A DNA stretch of 64,000 bases from Bacillota bacterium (GCA_018818595.1 JAHIRM010000013.1:1-64000), one strand, 5' to 3'. Positions 7,271 through 16,107 are shown, numbered from the stretch's first letter. Numbers and translations: made by a program. Notes: generated by a model not told the origin, from the sequence alone.

Positions 7271-8545
7271 ATGATTCTCTATAAAGGAAAAATATTAGAA
7301 AATATAGAACAAAAGAAAATCATTGAATCTTTAAGAGAAGATTGTTATCAGACGCTATCATCGGTTGAACCACTCCAAAATATAGATGTGATTAAAGCGT
7401 GTAATGTATTGGCACAAAAAGTAAAGAATAAAGATTTTGATGACTTAATCATTCCTTTGCTACAAGAATTTGATATTCCATATGACTATTTTTTACAACA
7501 TATTCCGATGTTTGAAGAACAAGCTCTACTTGAAAAAATCAAATTAGAATTAGGTACAATAAATTTTAAATTAGAATCACTAAATGAAAAAAATATACGT
7601 TCGATTGAGCCTCTTGGAATTTTGTTTCATATTGCTGCTGGAAATGTAGATGCATTACCTGCATATTCTGTAATAGAAGGATTACTAGCTGGTAACATTA
7701 ATATTTTAAAACTCCCTTCAGGTGATAGAGGTGTATCCGTAGCATTATTATCGGAATTGATTCAAATTGAGCCGAAAATAAAAGACTATATTTATGTTTT
7801 TGATGTTCCTTCTACAGAAACAGAAACATTGCAAGACTTAGCAAACATTGCTGATGCAATCATTGTATGGGGAGGAGATGCAGCTGTAAAGGCAGTTAGA
7901 AGCATGGCGCCAATCAATGCAAAAATCATCGAATGGGGACACAAATTATCCTTTGCTTATGCATCAATTGATGCATCGGATGAAGACTTGATAGGTTTAG
8001 CACATCATATTGCTATGACAGATCAAATGCTTTGTTCTTCAGCACAAGGCATATTTGTTGATACAACATCAAGAGTTGAACTTGATCAGTTTGCTTCGAG
8101 ATTTTTTAAATTATTTGTCGAAGCAAATAAAACACATAAGCCAGTTCCTTATGGAATTAGAAGTAGAAATGCTATTGTATTATATAATGAGAAATTAGAA
8201 CAATCACATACAAACAAAAAAATATGGAAAACAGATGGTATCAGCGTGATTACTTCAGATGACAGTGAATTAACACTATCGATGTTATACCGTAATGTAT
8301 GGATTAAGATGTGTCCTAAAGAACATTTTATTCAAACGATTAAACCTCATAAGAATCATATTCAGACAGCAAGTATTTTAACAACTGTAAGTCAGTTTGA
8401 TGGTTATGCTAATCTAATCAAAAAAACAGGAATTGTGCGTATCACAAAACCATCTGAGATGTCACGCATGGTGGCAGGTGAAGCACATGATGGGCAATAT
8501 CCTCTCCGCTTGTATACTAGAATTGTTGAACAATATAAACCATAA
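7271..8545 (+). CDS. luxC: LuxC-type acyl-CoA/acyl-protein reductase
   Basis: 424 residues, normal LuxC length. It is predicted to reduce an enzyme-bound fatty acyl group with NADPH to a fatty aldehyde. Seen: GILFHIAAGNVDALP (116-130), NILKLPSGDRG for cofactor binding, and the catalytic cysteine C255 in DQMLCSSAQG, matching the aldehyde-dehydrogenase-like active site. RBS aaggaggaa sits inside the end of luxE. A terminator follows. In luminous bacteria LuxC works in a complex with LuxE. Here the pair stands alone, and its product could feed ether-lipid, wax or fatty-alcohol metabolism. Confidence 0.87.
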   Translation: MILYKGKILENIEQKKIIESLREDCYQTLSSVEPLQNIDVIKACNVLAQKVKNKDFDDLIIPLLQEFDIPYDYFLQHIPMFEEQALLEKIKLELGTINFKLESLNEKNIRSIEPLGILFHIAAGNVDALPAYSVIEGLLAGNINILKLPSGDRGVSVALLSELIQIEPKIKDYIYVFDVPSTETETLQDLANIADAIIVWGGDAAVKAVRSMAPINAKIIEWGHKLSFAYASIDASDEDLIGLAHHIAMTDQMLCSSAQGIFVDTTSRVELDQFASRFFKLFVEANKTHKPVPYGIRSRNAIVLYNEKLEQSHTNKKIWKTDGISVITSDDSELTLSMLYRNVWIKMCPKEHFIQTIKPHKNHIQTASILTTVSQFDGYANLIKKTGIVRITKPSEMSRMVAGEAHDGQYPLRLYTRIVEQYKP

Positions 8546-8565
8546 CAGGATAAGCAATAAATTTT

Positions 8566-8602
8566 AAACCATAAAAATGACATTTTTATGGTTTTTTTAT
8601 TT
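8566..8602 (+). terminator. Terminator of the luxE-luxC unit
   Basis: AAACCATAAAAATG (8566-8579) pairs with CATTTTTATGGTTT (8581-8594), and the T-run continues to 8598. Confidence 0.8.
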
Positions 8603-8704
8603 GGTTTAATCAAAGAATAGAATAAACTTAATTTCTTTCTACAAGGTTAATTCATATTGGGATTTTTCTTGCAATCATATTTATCTTTACTTGCTATTTA
8701 TAGA

Positions 8705-8733
8705 TTGACAAACGCAATTTCCTTTGGTAAAAT
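8705..8733 (+). promoter_or_regulatory. Promoter of the BlaI-peptidase operon
   Basis: A near-consensus sigma-A promoter: TTGACA (8705-8710), 17-base spacer, TAAAAT (8728-8733). The predicted start of transcription falls around 8740, just before the palindromic operator. Confidence 0.8.
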
Positions 8734-8743
8734 AGGAATATCA

Positions 8744-8757
8744 TTTACAATTGTAAA
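8744..8757. promoter_or_regulatory. Cop-box-like palindromic operator
   Basis: Perfect 14-bp palindrome TTTACAATTGTAAA containing TACA-AT-TGTA, the TACAnnTGTA form bound by CopY and related to BlaI/MecI operators. It lies between the -10 element and the RBS (ggagg, 8763-8767) of a gene whose N-terminus is a BlaI/CopY domain, so direct autorepression is the simplest reading. Confidence 0.8.
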
Positions 8758-8774
8758 CAATATGGAGGACATTT

Positions 8775-9713
8775 ATGGAAAAACATTATGAAATCACAAA
8801 TTCTGAATGGGCAGTAATGCGAATTCTATTAAGTAAATCACCTAGAGGTTCTAAAGAAATCATTTCAATTCTTAAAGAACAAAACAATTGGAGTAGTGCC
8901 ACAGTAAAGACGTTTCTTTCGCGTTTGGTTTCAAAAAAAGTAATCGGCTATGAAACTGTAAAAAATTCGTTTTTATATTATCCTCTTGTGACAGAAATGA
9001 CTTATGTAAGAGATGAAATGAAATCTTTTTTTTCAAGAATATATGGAAACACCATACATTATGAAACACAACATTTTCAATTTTCTGGGTACAACAATCA
9101 AAATTACATTCGTCCACTCGCTTTATCTTTGGAAGAATACTATGAAAAAGTTTCTACAGATTTATCAATTCAATTAAAACGCAAACAAATTATATATATC
9201 TATTCAACTCAAAAAGAATTACATTCTGCTTTGGGGTATGAGAATGGTCCAAGTTGGTTAACGGCTGGTCAATTTTGGGAGATTGTTCATTTAACTCCAA
9301 AAGATAATTTTACTGGTTCAAACCTTGAATTTGGAGCTTTTCACGCGCTTACACAATTGTTAATCTATTATATTAATCCTAGAGCTCCTTTTTGGCTACT
9401 ACAAGGAATATCAGCGTTTGAAAGTAATTGGTTGTCTTTTGATGCAATTAAAAAATCAATAATTGAGTTAGGAGATGATTTAAATCGTTACTCCGTAATG
9501 CAAATTTCATCAGATGATGATTTATTTAGAATTCAACACGGGTATGAACTGACGTATTCAATGATAGAGTATATAGTGAGTCGTTTTGGAAAAAAAGCTC
9601 TTTTGTCTTTATTAAAAACCCCAGAACGTTTGAGATTTATCTTTGAATGTTCAGAAGATGATTTTTGGGACTCGTGGGTAGACTTTGTGAAGTTGAGGTA
9701 TCAACATTCATGA
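8775..9713 (+). CDS. BlaI/CopY-family regulator fused to an inactive peptidase-MA-like domain
   Basis: Residues 1-90 are a BlaI/CopY winged helix: ITNSEWAVMRILL, then WSSATVKTFLSRLVSKKVIGYE (recognition helix region) and FLYYPLVT. Residues 120-300 resemble the gluzincin peptidase-MA domain: GAFHALTQLLIYYI, then FWLLQGISAFES and a C-terminal GYELTYSMIEYIVSRFG helix. The zinc motif is broken: HExxH has become H190-A-L-T-Q194, while the later Glu (E216) is kept. This suggests a regulator that senses a ligand or peptide with a dead protease fold. No membrane segment is seen. The next gene, a live version of the same peptidase type on a lipoprotein, overlaps by four bases. Residual catalysis is unlikely. 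The domain call for the C-terminal half is by pattern only. Confidence 0.72.
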   Translation: MEKHYEITNSEWAVMRILLSKSPRGSKEIISILKEQNNWSSATVKTFLSRLVSKKVIGYETVKNSFLYYPLVTEMTYVRDEMKSFFSRIYGNTIHYETQHFQFSGYNNQNYIRPLALSLEEYYEKVSTDLSIQLKRKQIIYIYSTQKELHSALGYENGPSWLTAGQFWEIVHLTPKDNFTGSNLEFGAFHALTQLLIYYINPRAPFWLLQGISAFESNWLSFDAIKKSIIELGDDLNRYSVMQISSDDDLFRIQHGYELTYSMIEYIVSRFGKKALLSLLKTPERLRFIFECSEDDFWDSWVDFVKLRYQHS

Positions 9714-11305
9714 GAAAAAATTATTTCATACCAAAGAAAATAAGCATAATAATACTAATTATATTATTTGTATTTTTATATGGATGCAATTCGGATTATC
9801 CAATATCGATTTCTCAAGACACTTATACATATTTGCCTACGCATGTTTCAATAAGTGAACCACAAGCGAACGAACGTCTTTCACAAGTAATGAGCTATTT
9901 ATATGAAGAAGATACGGTAAAATATTATTTCTCTGAGACTATCGACTTAACTTTAAGAGACAAATTTATCAATTCTCAAAAATATATTTTAAATTATCTT
10001 CAAGCAAAAGGGTACATTGAAAATATACCATCTGCGATGTTCTATGTTCTAAAGGAGTATAATTCAAGAACAGAAAGCGAGAATTCTAAAGCGTTTTTTG
10101 ATATTGATGATACCTTAACTTACAAACAAATCTTGATTACTTTACAAGCATATTTTGGCGATTTTACAAATTATGGTATGTTATATGGAATAAGCAATAT
10201 TATCTCAAAAGAACTGAAATGGGAAACGGATAACCCTGTAGTCTCTACTAAAAATATAATTGATTTTACAGAAGCGACTTCAAATCTTGATTATTTTGAT
10301 TTAACTTACCCTTGTTTTTTAGAAGCATATGTCGGAGAAGTACTTCCGATGATTAAAGCAATATCGATAAGATTAATGACTTATCTAATGAAAAATGAAG
10401 AAGTTAACTACGTAGTAGATGTTCTTAATCTTCAAAACGAATCACCTGACTTATATAGACTTAAAGCAAGTGAAATGATAAATAATTGGTTAGAATCAAT
10501 AGGTAGTACAACAAATGTATCTGCAAGAGATACTTCAATTTCATTTACATATGGAGGGAATAAAACACCATTAATTATTTCTTCAGATCATGCAAAATAC
10601 TATTTGCTAAACAATTTTACTGAAGTAAGAATGGATGTTACTCAAATAGATTATTTTCATTCAGATTATTTTAAATTAATTGAAGTGATTGTAAATTTAG
10701 AACTTGATATGAAGGCATCGGATGAAATTTTTAGTGACTATATGAGGCCAAACGATTTTTTTAGTGTCGTTCTTTGTAGTGAAGCAAAAGTCATAAGTGA
10801 ATCTAATTCCATTGCTTACTATTCGGAAATAAATCAAACAGCGTATAGTTCTTCAGCGATACCGATATCACATGAATATCTTCATTACTTAACTACGCCT
10901 ATTAATGAATATAATTGGCAATATGAATCCATTGCAATCTATTATAATCTTGATTCATCTTTTGAGAGAATTACTTCTCAAAATACAATGGATGCAAGGC
11001 GTTATTATGAAAGTGCCGAGACAACTGCTTTGCTTGAGTATTTAGGAAGAGATTTTCAAAATGAAGATTTTCCAACATTTTGTGATGTGTTTTATGTGCT
11101 TAACGAGTTGAACTCGGTAAGCGCTTCAAATCCATATGCAATGATTTCAATTGCTAATTATGTTAAGAATACTTATGGAGATGAGACGTTAAGAAAAGTA
11201 TTTTTACAACAAAATACGATTGAAGAAGAAATTTCACTTTCGTGGCAAGAATTAATTGATGAATGGAATCAATGGTTAATAGATCAATATTCATATCTTC
11301 GATAA
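9710..11305 (+). CDS. Lipoprotein with peptidase-MA-like HExxH metallopeptidase domain
   Basis: 531 residues. The start is the ATG at 9710 (RBS tgaggt), overlapping the regulator stop as ATGA. It has a lipoprotein signal with lipobox L-Y-G-C and lipidated C26. The C-terminal third holds an intact zinc site, ISHEYLHYL (H388, E389, H392), and Glu in WQYES (E406), as in gluzincins; family members usually cleave peptides outside the cell. The large middle part is helical and unrecognised. Translational coupling to a regulator with a dead copy of the same domain suggests shared ligand recognition. Alternatively, the protein may only bind. Confidence 0.7.
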   Translation: MRKNYFIPKKISIIILIILFVFLYGCNSDYPISISQDTYTYLPTHVSISEPQANERLSQVMSYLYEEDTVKYYFSETIDLTLRDKFINSQKYILNYLQAKGYIENIPSAMFYVLKEYNSRTESENSKAFFDIDDTLTYKQILITLQAYFGDFTNYGMLYGISNIISKELKWETDNPVVSTKNIIDFTEATSNLDYFDLTYPCFLEAYVGEVLPMIKAISIRLMTYLMKNEEVNYVVDVLNLQNESPDLYRLKASEMINNWLESIGSTTNVSARDTSISFTYGGNKTPLIISSDHAKYYLLNNFTEVRMDVTQIDYFHSDYFKLIEVIVNLELDMKASDEIFSDYMRPNDFFSVVLCSEAKVISESNSIAYYSEINQTAYSSSAIPISHEYLHYLTTPINEYNWQYESIAIYYNLDSSFERITSQNTMDARRYYESAETTALLEYLGRDFQNEDFPTFCDVFYVLNELNSVSASNPYAMISIANYVKNTYGDETLRKVFLQQNTIEEEISLSWQELIDEWNQWLIDQYSYLR

Positions 11306-11353
11306 ATTTAATACATGATTAGTAGTTCATTACGATAAGAGAGGAATAGATTT

Positions 11354-12319
11354 ATGAAAAAAGAGACTTTAGTAGTTTTATGTTTTATGTTAATTAGTTT
11401 ATTATTAATTGGATGTAACAACAATACTAGTTCAATAGACATTACTTCGTCTACTACAACCATATCAACAAGTGAAGTAAATTTTGATTATTTAGATCAA
11501 ATTCTTCCAACCAATGAAGCCATTCGATTTGATTTAGAAAATGGAAACCGTACGTGGTTTTGGAGTGGTTCACCAGTATTCTCTCCAAATGGAAACGAAA
11601 TGTATTGGACTAAAATTTTTTCTTCTCTTGATGAAGTTGAAATTTGGTATGCAAAAAAAATAGATGGAATTTGGGAACCTGGATCTAAATTAGAAATTGA
11701 AGGAATTGATGGATACACAAACTCTCCTGTGTTTAATAACAACGCAGATGAAATGTACTTCATGAACTTGTCTTTAGCAGGTACATATAGAATTTTTAAA
11801 GTAATTAAAGTAAATGGAATTTGGTCGAATCCAGAAGCACTAAATATTCCAATTCCGGATAACAAAGTATTAGAATGGAGATTTTCAGTCTCGAATAATA
11901 AAAATGTCTTTCTAACGCTTGGATCCTTTGCAGGAGATGAGCCAATTAAAATATATGTATCAACCTATCAAGACGGCACTTACAGCGCACCCGAATCCAT
12001 AGATATTCTTAATGGAGATGATTTTGGAAGCGGCTCTCCTTATATCGCTTTTGATGAAAGTTATATCTTGTTTGATTCTGGGCGATATGATGGGTTTGGA
12101 CACCAAGACATCTATGTTAGTTTTAAAGATGATTTTGGAAATTTTATGGAGCCAATCAATCTTGGAAATAAAGTAAATACAAGCGAAGAAGAATCTTATG
12201 CACGTATTTCTGAAGATGGAGTATATTTATTTTTTACCGCTAAAAGGTTAGAGGATGTATATTATTATCCTTATTGGATAAGACTTGATGAACTTGAAGC
12301 CTTTCAATCTAATTCATAA
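11354..12319 (+). CDS. Lipoprotein with WD40-like/TolB-type beta-propeller repeats
   Basis: 321 residues with lipobox L-I-G-C, then a Ser/Thr-rich linker, then repeated PD40-like strands: SPVFSPNGNEMYW, SPVFNNNADEMYF, SPYIAFDESYILFDS and ARISEDGVYLFFTA, each an xFSxDGxxxYF type unit. This forms a TolB-like propeller facing outside. RBS gagg at 11341-11344. It lies 48 bases after the peptidase gene, so it is probably in the same operon under the BlaI-like regulator. No catalytic residues are seen. The following broken gene is its close paralog. Confidence 0.75.
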   Translation: MKKETLVVLCFMLISLLLIGCNNNTSSIDITSSTTTISTSEVNFDYLDQILPTNEAIRFDLENGNRTWFWSGSPVFSPNGNEMYWTKIFSSLDEVEIWYAKKIDGIWEPGSKLEIEGIDGYTNSPVFNNNADEMYFMNLSLAGTYRIFKVIKVNGIWSNPEALNIPIPDNKVLEWRFSVSNNKNVFLTLGSFAGDEPIKIYVSTYQDGTYSAPESIDILNGDDFGSGSPYIAFDESYILFDSGRYDGFGHQDIYVSFKDDFGNFMEPINLGNKVNTSEEESYARISEDGVYLFFTAKRLEDVYYYPYWIRLDELEAFQSNS

Positions 12320-12387
12320 TTTAATTTATAAGAAATTTGGCAAATAATTTCATTTCATAATAACAAAATAAGAAAGGACCACATCAA

Positions 12388-13319
12388 ATGATAAAAAAAG
12401 GAATGATTATTTTATATTTTTTATTAAGTCTTTTATTTCTTAGTGGTTGTAATCTTCAAACAACTACTCTTTTAACTGAAGTAATACAAATCGACTATCT
12501 AAATCAAACCCCTCCAACAAATGAAAGCATTCGATTTGAGCCAGAAGGATATTTAGCAAGCGATATCTGGTTTTGGCATGGAACACCAGTGTTTTCACCC
12601 GAAGGCAATGAAATGTTTTGGACTAAGTATATTAGAGAATCAAGCGAAATTCAAATGTGGTCATCTAAAAAAGTAAATGGCATTTGGTTAGAACCTACAA
12701 AATTTGAAATAGATGGCATTGAAGGAGCGTACAATTGTCCTGTATTTGTAGACGACAAACTATATTTTTTGAATGTGAATGGATTAGATTTTACAATTTA
12801 TCAAGTAACCTTTGTGAATTCAGAATGGGGAAATCCTATTGCACTTGATTTAAATCTTCCAGAAGGCAAAGCACTTGGTTGGAATTTTTCAATGGCAGAT
12901 AATAAAAACATCTATTTTTCATTGTGGAATGTTGATGGCACTGAAAGCTCAAAAATATATCGTTGCGTATATTCAAATGGAGCATATCAAGAAATAGAAG
13001 AACTTTCAGTATTAAATACAGAACAATCTGGAAGTGGTGGCCTTTCATTTCTCCAGATGAAAGTTATCTCATTTTTGATTCTGTTCGAAGTTCAGGATTT
13101 GGACAACATGATTTGTATATTAGTTTTAAAGAGGAATCAGGCGATTTTTCTACTCCTGAAAATTTAGGCGATCAAATTAATACTAGTTCAGAAGATTCAA
13201 GTGCGAGTATCTCAGAAGATGGAATTTATCTCTTTTTTACATCTTCAAAAAATGAGGATCTAGGATACAACCCTTATTGGATTAGGATTGACGAAATAGA
13301 AGTGTTTAAGCAAAGATAA
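12388..13319 (+). pseudogene. Second propeller lipoprotein, frameshifted paralog
   Basis: A close paralog of the preceding lipoprotein: lipobox L-S-G-C, then LNQTPPTNESIRFEPEG, SPEGNEMFWTK, and matching propeller strands. The frame is intact to about base 13036 (in NTEQSGSGG). From there PFISPDESYLIFDSVRSSGFGQ and ISEDGIYLFFTSS continue in the -1 frame to 13319, where the protein ends with a tail like that of the paralog (PYWIRIDEIEVF). The alignment implies one missing base in AGTGGTGGCC. There is no slippery heptamer, so this is a mutation or assembly error. RBS aagaaagga lies before the ATG. The two genes are a tandem duplication. Confidence 0.75.
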
Positions 13320-13340
13320 AAGAAATTTTTTGATTCTACA

Positions 13341-13368
13341 TTGGATATTTAATGAGATTTGGTATAAT
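13341..13368 (+). promoter_or_regulatory. Putative promoter
   Basis: TTGGAT (13341-13346), 16-base spacer, TATAAT (13363-13368), in front of the small membrane protein and SGNH hydrolase genes. Confidence 0.5.
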
Positions 13369-13430
13369 AAGATTTAAGTAGTCTGGCATTTGATTAGATT
13401 ATTTTAATTTTAATGCTTAAGGAGAATCTA

Positions 13431-13730
13431 ATGAAAAAAACAGTTATTTGGTTATGCGGTATGTCTTTTGTATTTTTACTTGTCACAATTGCGAATACAC
13501 TAAATGAATTTGAGATTATTTCTTTTACTTCAGTCTTGTTAAAAGATCTGGAACTTTTCACGTTTGTTATCAATCATATTTTTGCACTTATTTGTTTTAT
13601 TCTGTCAATTAAATTGATCAAAAAAGAAAAAAATAGCTGGTATTTTTTGACTATGATTATTCCAATTGCTATAATCATATTTAGCTGGTACTTATTTGTT
13701 GGAAGATTGCTTAATGAAATTTTTTCTTAA
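13431..13730 (+). CDS. Small three-helix membrane protein
   Basis: 99 residues with hydrophobic segments at about 4-24, 43-62 and 72-92 and short charged loops. The ATG at 13431 is chosen over an upstream ATG at 13413 because it is preceded by taaggaga. No family is recognised. The SGNH hydrolase follows after 58 bases. Confidence 0.55.
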   Translation: MKKTVIWLCGMSFVFLLVTIANTLNEFEIISFTSVLLKDLELFTFVINHIFALICFILSIKLIKKEKNSWYFLTMIIPIAIIIFSWYLFVGRLLNEIFS

Positions 13731-13788
13731 TAATTTTTTAAATGATTTAAAAGACAAACGCTACAATGCATAAGGAGATATCTATTAC

Positions 13789-14397
13789 ATGAAGAACTTA
13801 GTTATTCTATTTCAAGGAGATAGTGTCACAGATTGTAATCGAAGAATTCATGATGATTATGGTGAAGGATACGTTCATGAAATTTCAAAAAATTATCCAA
13901 ACCATACCATTATAAATCGAGGAATAAGCGGAAATAAAACAAGTGATCTTTTTGCAAGATGGCAAAAAGACACAATGGATTTCACTCCAGATATTTTGTG
14001 CATTCTTATAGGAATTAATGACGTATGGCATCGGTATGCTTTTGGTACAGGAGAGACGATTACCGATTACGAAAATTATTATCGAAAAATGTTAGAGCAA
14101 GTTAAAGAAAAACTTCCAAAAACATTCATTATCATGATGGAACCATTTATGTTTACCGTGGATGACTTTCAAAGAAGTTTTCGAAAAGATTTAGATGAAG
14201 AGATTCAAGTAACAAGAATGCTTGCAAGAGAATTTGCAGATGAGTATATTCCTTTAGATGGTTTTTTAGCAGAACAAGCATTAAAGTATAATGAATTTGA
14301 TTTGTTACATGATGGAATCCATCCAACAGTAAAGGGACATAGTTTGATTGCAAAAGAAGTAATCAATCGAATCGATAAATTAATCATTAAATTATAA
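13789..14397 (+). CDS. SGNH/GDSL-family hydrolase
   Basis: 202 residues, a single cytosolic SGNH domain. Block I GDSVTD has nucleophile S12; block II is RGISGNK; block III GINDVW has N77; block V DGIHPT has D175 and H178. All four catalytic blocks are present. Family members are lipases, acyl esterases or carbohydrate deacetylases, and with no signal peptide this one probably acts on an intracellular acyl or acetyl ester. RBS aaggaga. It ends at a bidirectional terminator shared with the converging GDPD gene. Confidence 0.88.
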   Translation: MKNLVILFQGDSVTDCNRRIHDDYGEGYVHEISKNYPNHTIINRGISGNKTSDLFARWQKDTMDFTPDILCILIGINDVWHRYAFGTGETITDYENYYRKMLEQVKEKLPKTFIIMMEPFMFTVDDFQRSFRKDLDEEIQVTRMLAREFADEYIPLDGFLAEQALKYNEFDLLHDGIHPTVKGHSLIAKEVINRIDKLIIKL

Positions 14398-14410
14398 TTT
14401 TTTCATAAAA

Positions 14411-14456
14411 AAATGGTTGTTCATATTCTTTTAAAAGAATGTTTGAACAACCATTT
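14411..14456. terminator. Bidirectional terminator
   Basis: AAATGGTTGTTCA (14411-14423) pairs with TGAACAACCATTT (14444-14456), and the loop itself can pair (ATTCTT with AAGAAT). It lies between converging genes, with T-rich flanks on both strands. Confidence 0.75.
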
Positions 14457-14481
14457 GTATTCATTTTAATGCATATCTTTT

Positions 14482-15516
14482 TTAAGGAGTGCTAAAAGTA
14501 TATTCGTCATACACCGATTGGAGCAAAGATGGAATATTTGTCATAATGCCATCTGCCCCATTTTCAATTAACATTCGCATTACTTCGGGGTCATCAATCG
14601 TCCAATAATGTACAGCAATATTATGTTTGTGAGCTGTAGCAATAAATGCTTTCGTTGATAAATTTAAACCGTACTCATCTGTTGGAACTTGTAAAACAGC
14701 AATTTTATCAAAGAAGAAAACATCTAGTCTTAATGTATGTAAAACAAAATATTTAGTTACTCCACTAGTTGCTGGAGAAAACAATAAATTGTCGTGATCA
14801 TTTTTTTGAATGTTTTCTAACTCTTCATAAACTTCTTTATGAAAAGAAGCAAGTACGATTCTAGAAAAAGTGTGGTACTCTTCATCGAGGTCTTCCATTA
14901 ATTCAATTACCTTTTGAAGCGCTAATAGTCCTGTTTCTCCAGATTGCTTGATTTCAACATTGATAAAATTATCTGGAAAAGAAGTAATTAATTCTTCAAG
15001 TGTAGTAGCAAGGAATACCGATTCGTGTCTTGGTAAAATTCCATCAGGATAATTAATATCCAAAGGAGTTACTTCGGATTCTAGGTAATTTGTATATTTT
15101 GTGAATTCTTCTGATACATTTATACCGCCTGTAACGGAGTTGCTATAACCAAAATCAACTTCATCGGCTATTAAGTCTGAATAATTTGTTTCAATAATTA
15201 AGGCGTTGACTAAATTGGTTTTTCGGTCAAGGCTAACATCATGTGATAATAAAATAACACCATCTTTTGTAAGAGAAACGTCAGTTTCCATCATAACTGA
15301 TGAATCTATGCTATAAGCATTATAAAAGGCTTCAAGCGTGTTATCAGGAAACTCTTTATTTCCTCCTCCATGAGCAATTAAGAGCGGTTTTGATTCTTCA
15401 GAAATAACTAATGGGTTTACAGCTGAAATGCTTTGAGGACGCGGGAAAATCGCAAGTAGCCCATAGATTGAAAGAATCACAATAAAAAAAACTAATATTT
15501 TTTTTCGTCTGGTCAA
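14482..15516 (-). CDS. Membrane-anchored glycerophosphodiester phosphodiesterase
   Basis: 344 residues. An N-terminal membrane helix (about 6-25) should place the domain outside. The GDPD active site is visible: AHGGG (H49), FPDNTLEAF, E77-T-D79 and SHD (H92), with a late HYWTIDDPEVMRMLIENGADGIMTN stretch typical of the family C-terminus. It hydrolyses glycerophosphodiesters from phospholipid breakdown or teichoic-acid-like polymers to glycerol-3-phosphate. An insertion of about 60 residues (about 105-165) sits after the HD motif, which is longer than in short GDPDs. It is a monocistronic gene converging on the SGNH hydrolase. Confidence 0.88.
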   Translation of the reverse strand: MTRRKKILVFFIVILSIYGLLAIFPRPQSISAVNPLVISEESKPLLIAHGGGNKEFPDNTLEAFYNAYSIDSSVMMETDVSLTKDGVILLSHDVSLDRKTNLVNALIIETNYSDLIADEVDFGYSNSVTGGINVSEEFTKYTNYLESEVTPLDINYPDGILPRHESVFLATTLEELITSFPDNFINVEIKQSGETGLLALQKVIELMEDLDEEYHTFSRIVLASFHKEVYEELENIQKNDHDNLLFSPATSGVTKYFVLHTLRLDVFFFDKIAVLQVPTDEYGLNLSTKAFIATAHKHNIAVHYWTIDDPEVMRMLIENGADGIMTNIPSLLQSVYDEYTFSTP

Positions 15517-15612
15517 AAGAGATACCTCACATAAATTTATTTTTAAGTATATTATATCATATCAGGTAAAAATAATGTATTATAGTAAATTCATTCTTTT
15601 TAATCTGATTTA

Positions 15613-15641
15613 TTGGGTTGATTAAATATTTAGAGTATAAT
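15613..15641 (+). promoter_or_regulatory. Putative promoter
   Basis: TTGGGT (15613-15618), 17-base spacer, perfect TATAAT (15636-15641), about 40 bases before the small membrane protein gene. Confidence 0.5.
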
Positions 15642-15682
15642 AGAATTGAAATTCAAAAAAAATTAAGAAATGAGTTGAAACA

Positions 15683-16081
15683 ATGTTTGAAGAATTAGGA
15701 GAATTTACTGGTGGTTTGATTATCTTTTTTTATTTACTTACTGTTCTAAACTATGTTTTAAAATTTATTACGAAAAAATTTGGAAAGACTTTGAGGAAAG
15801 CTCCTAAATTTTACAAAATATATATTGAAATGATGAAATTCATTTTCAAGAATCATCGATTATTTGGCTTAATTACCATTTTATTGGTTTTGACTCATTT
15901 TGTGATTCAATTTATAGATAAAGGGATAAGCGTTACAGGGCTGATTGCGGCATCGTGTATGTTTTTAGAGGCAATTCTTGGATCATTTGGTGCATTTACG
16001 AAACCTAAAAAGAAAATTTGGTTATATATTCATAGAGGATTGGCGATAATAATTTTTATTGCAATAGTAATCCATCTTTAA
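15683..16081 (+). CDS. Four-helix membrane protein with paired histidines (possible b-heme protein)
   Basis: 132 residues with four membrane segments. His residues fall in two pairs inside or next to helices: NHRLFG with THFV about 15 residues later, and YIHRG with IHL at the C-terminus 11 residues later. This spacing recalls ferric-reductase-like or cytochrome b561-type transmembrane heme sites, but I cannot assign a family. No flavin domain is attached. The SDR gene follows 26 bases downstream. Confidence 0.5.
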   Translation: MFEELGEFTGGLIIFFYLLTVLNYVLKFITKKFGKTLRKAPKFYKIYIEMMKFIFKNHRLFGLITILLVLTHFVIQFIDKGISVTGLIAASCMFLEAILGSFGAFTKPKKKIWLYIHRGLAIIIFIAIVIHL

Positions 16082-16107
16082 GAATGACTATTTTAAAGGA
16101 GATATAA

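Noticed and set aside
6142-8545. A bioluminescence operon
   Set aside because: Only the luxE and luxC types are present. No luciferase subunits, flavin reductase or regulator lies near.
13030-13042. Programmed -1 frameshift in the second propeller lipoprotein
   Set aside because: No X-XXY-YYZ heptamer; the sequence aligns to its paralog with one base missing.
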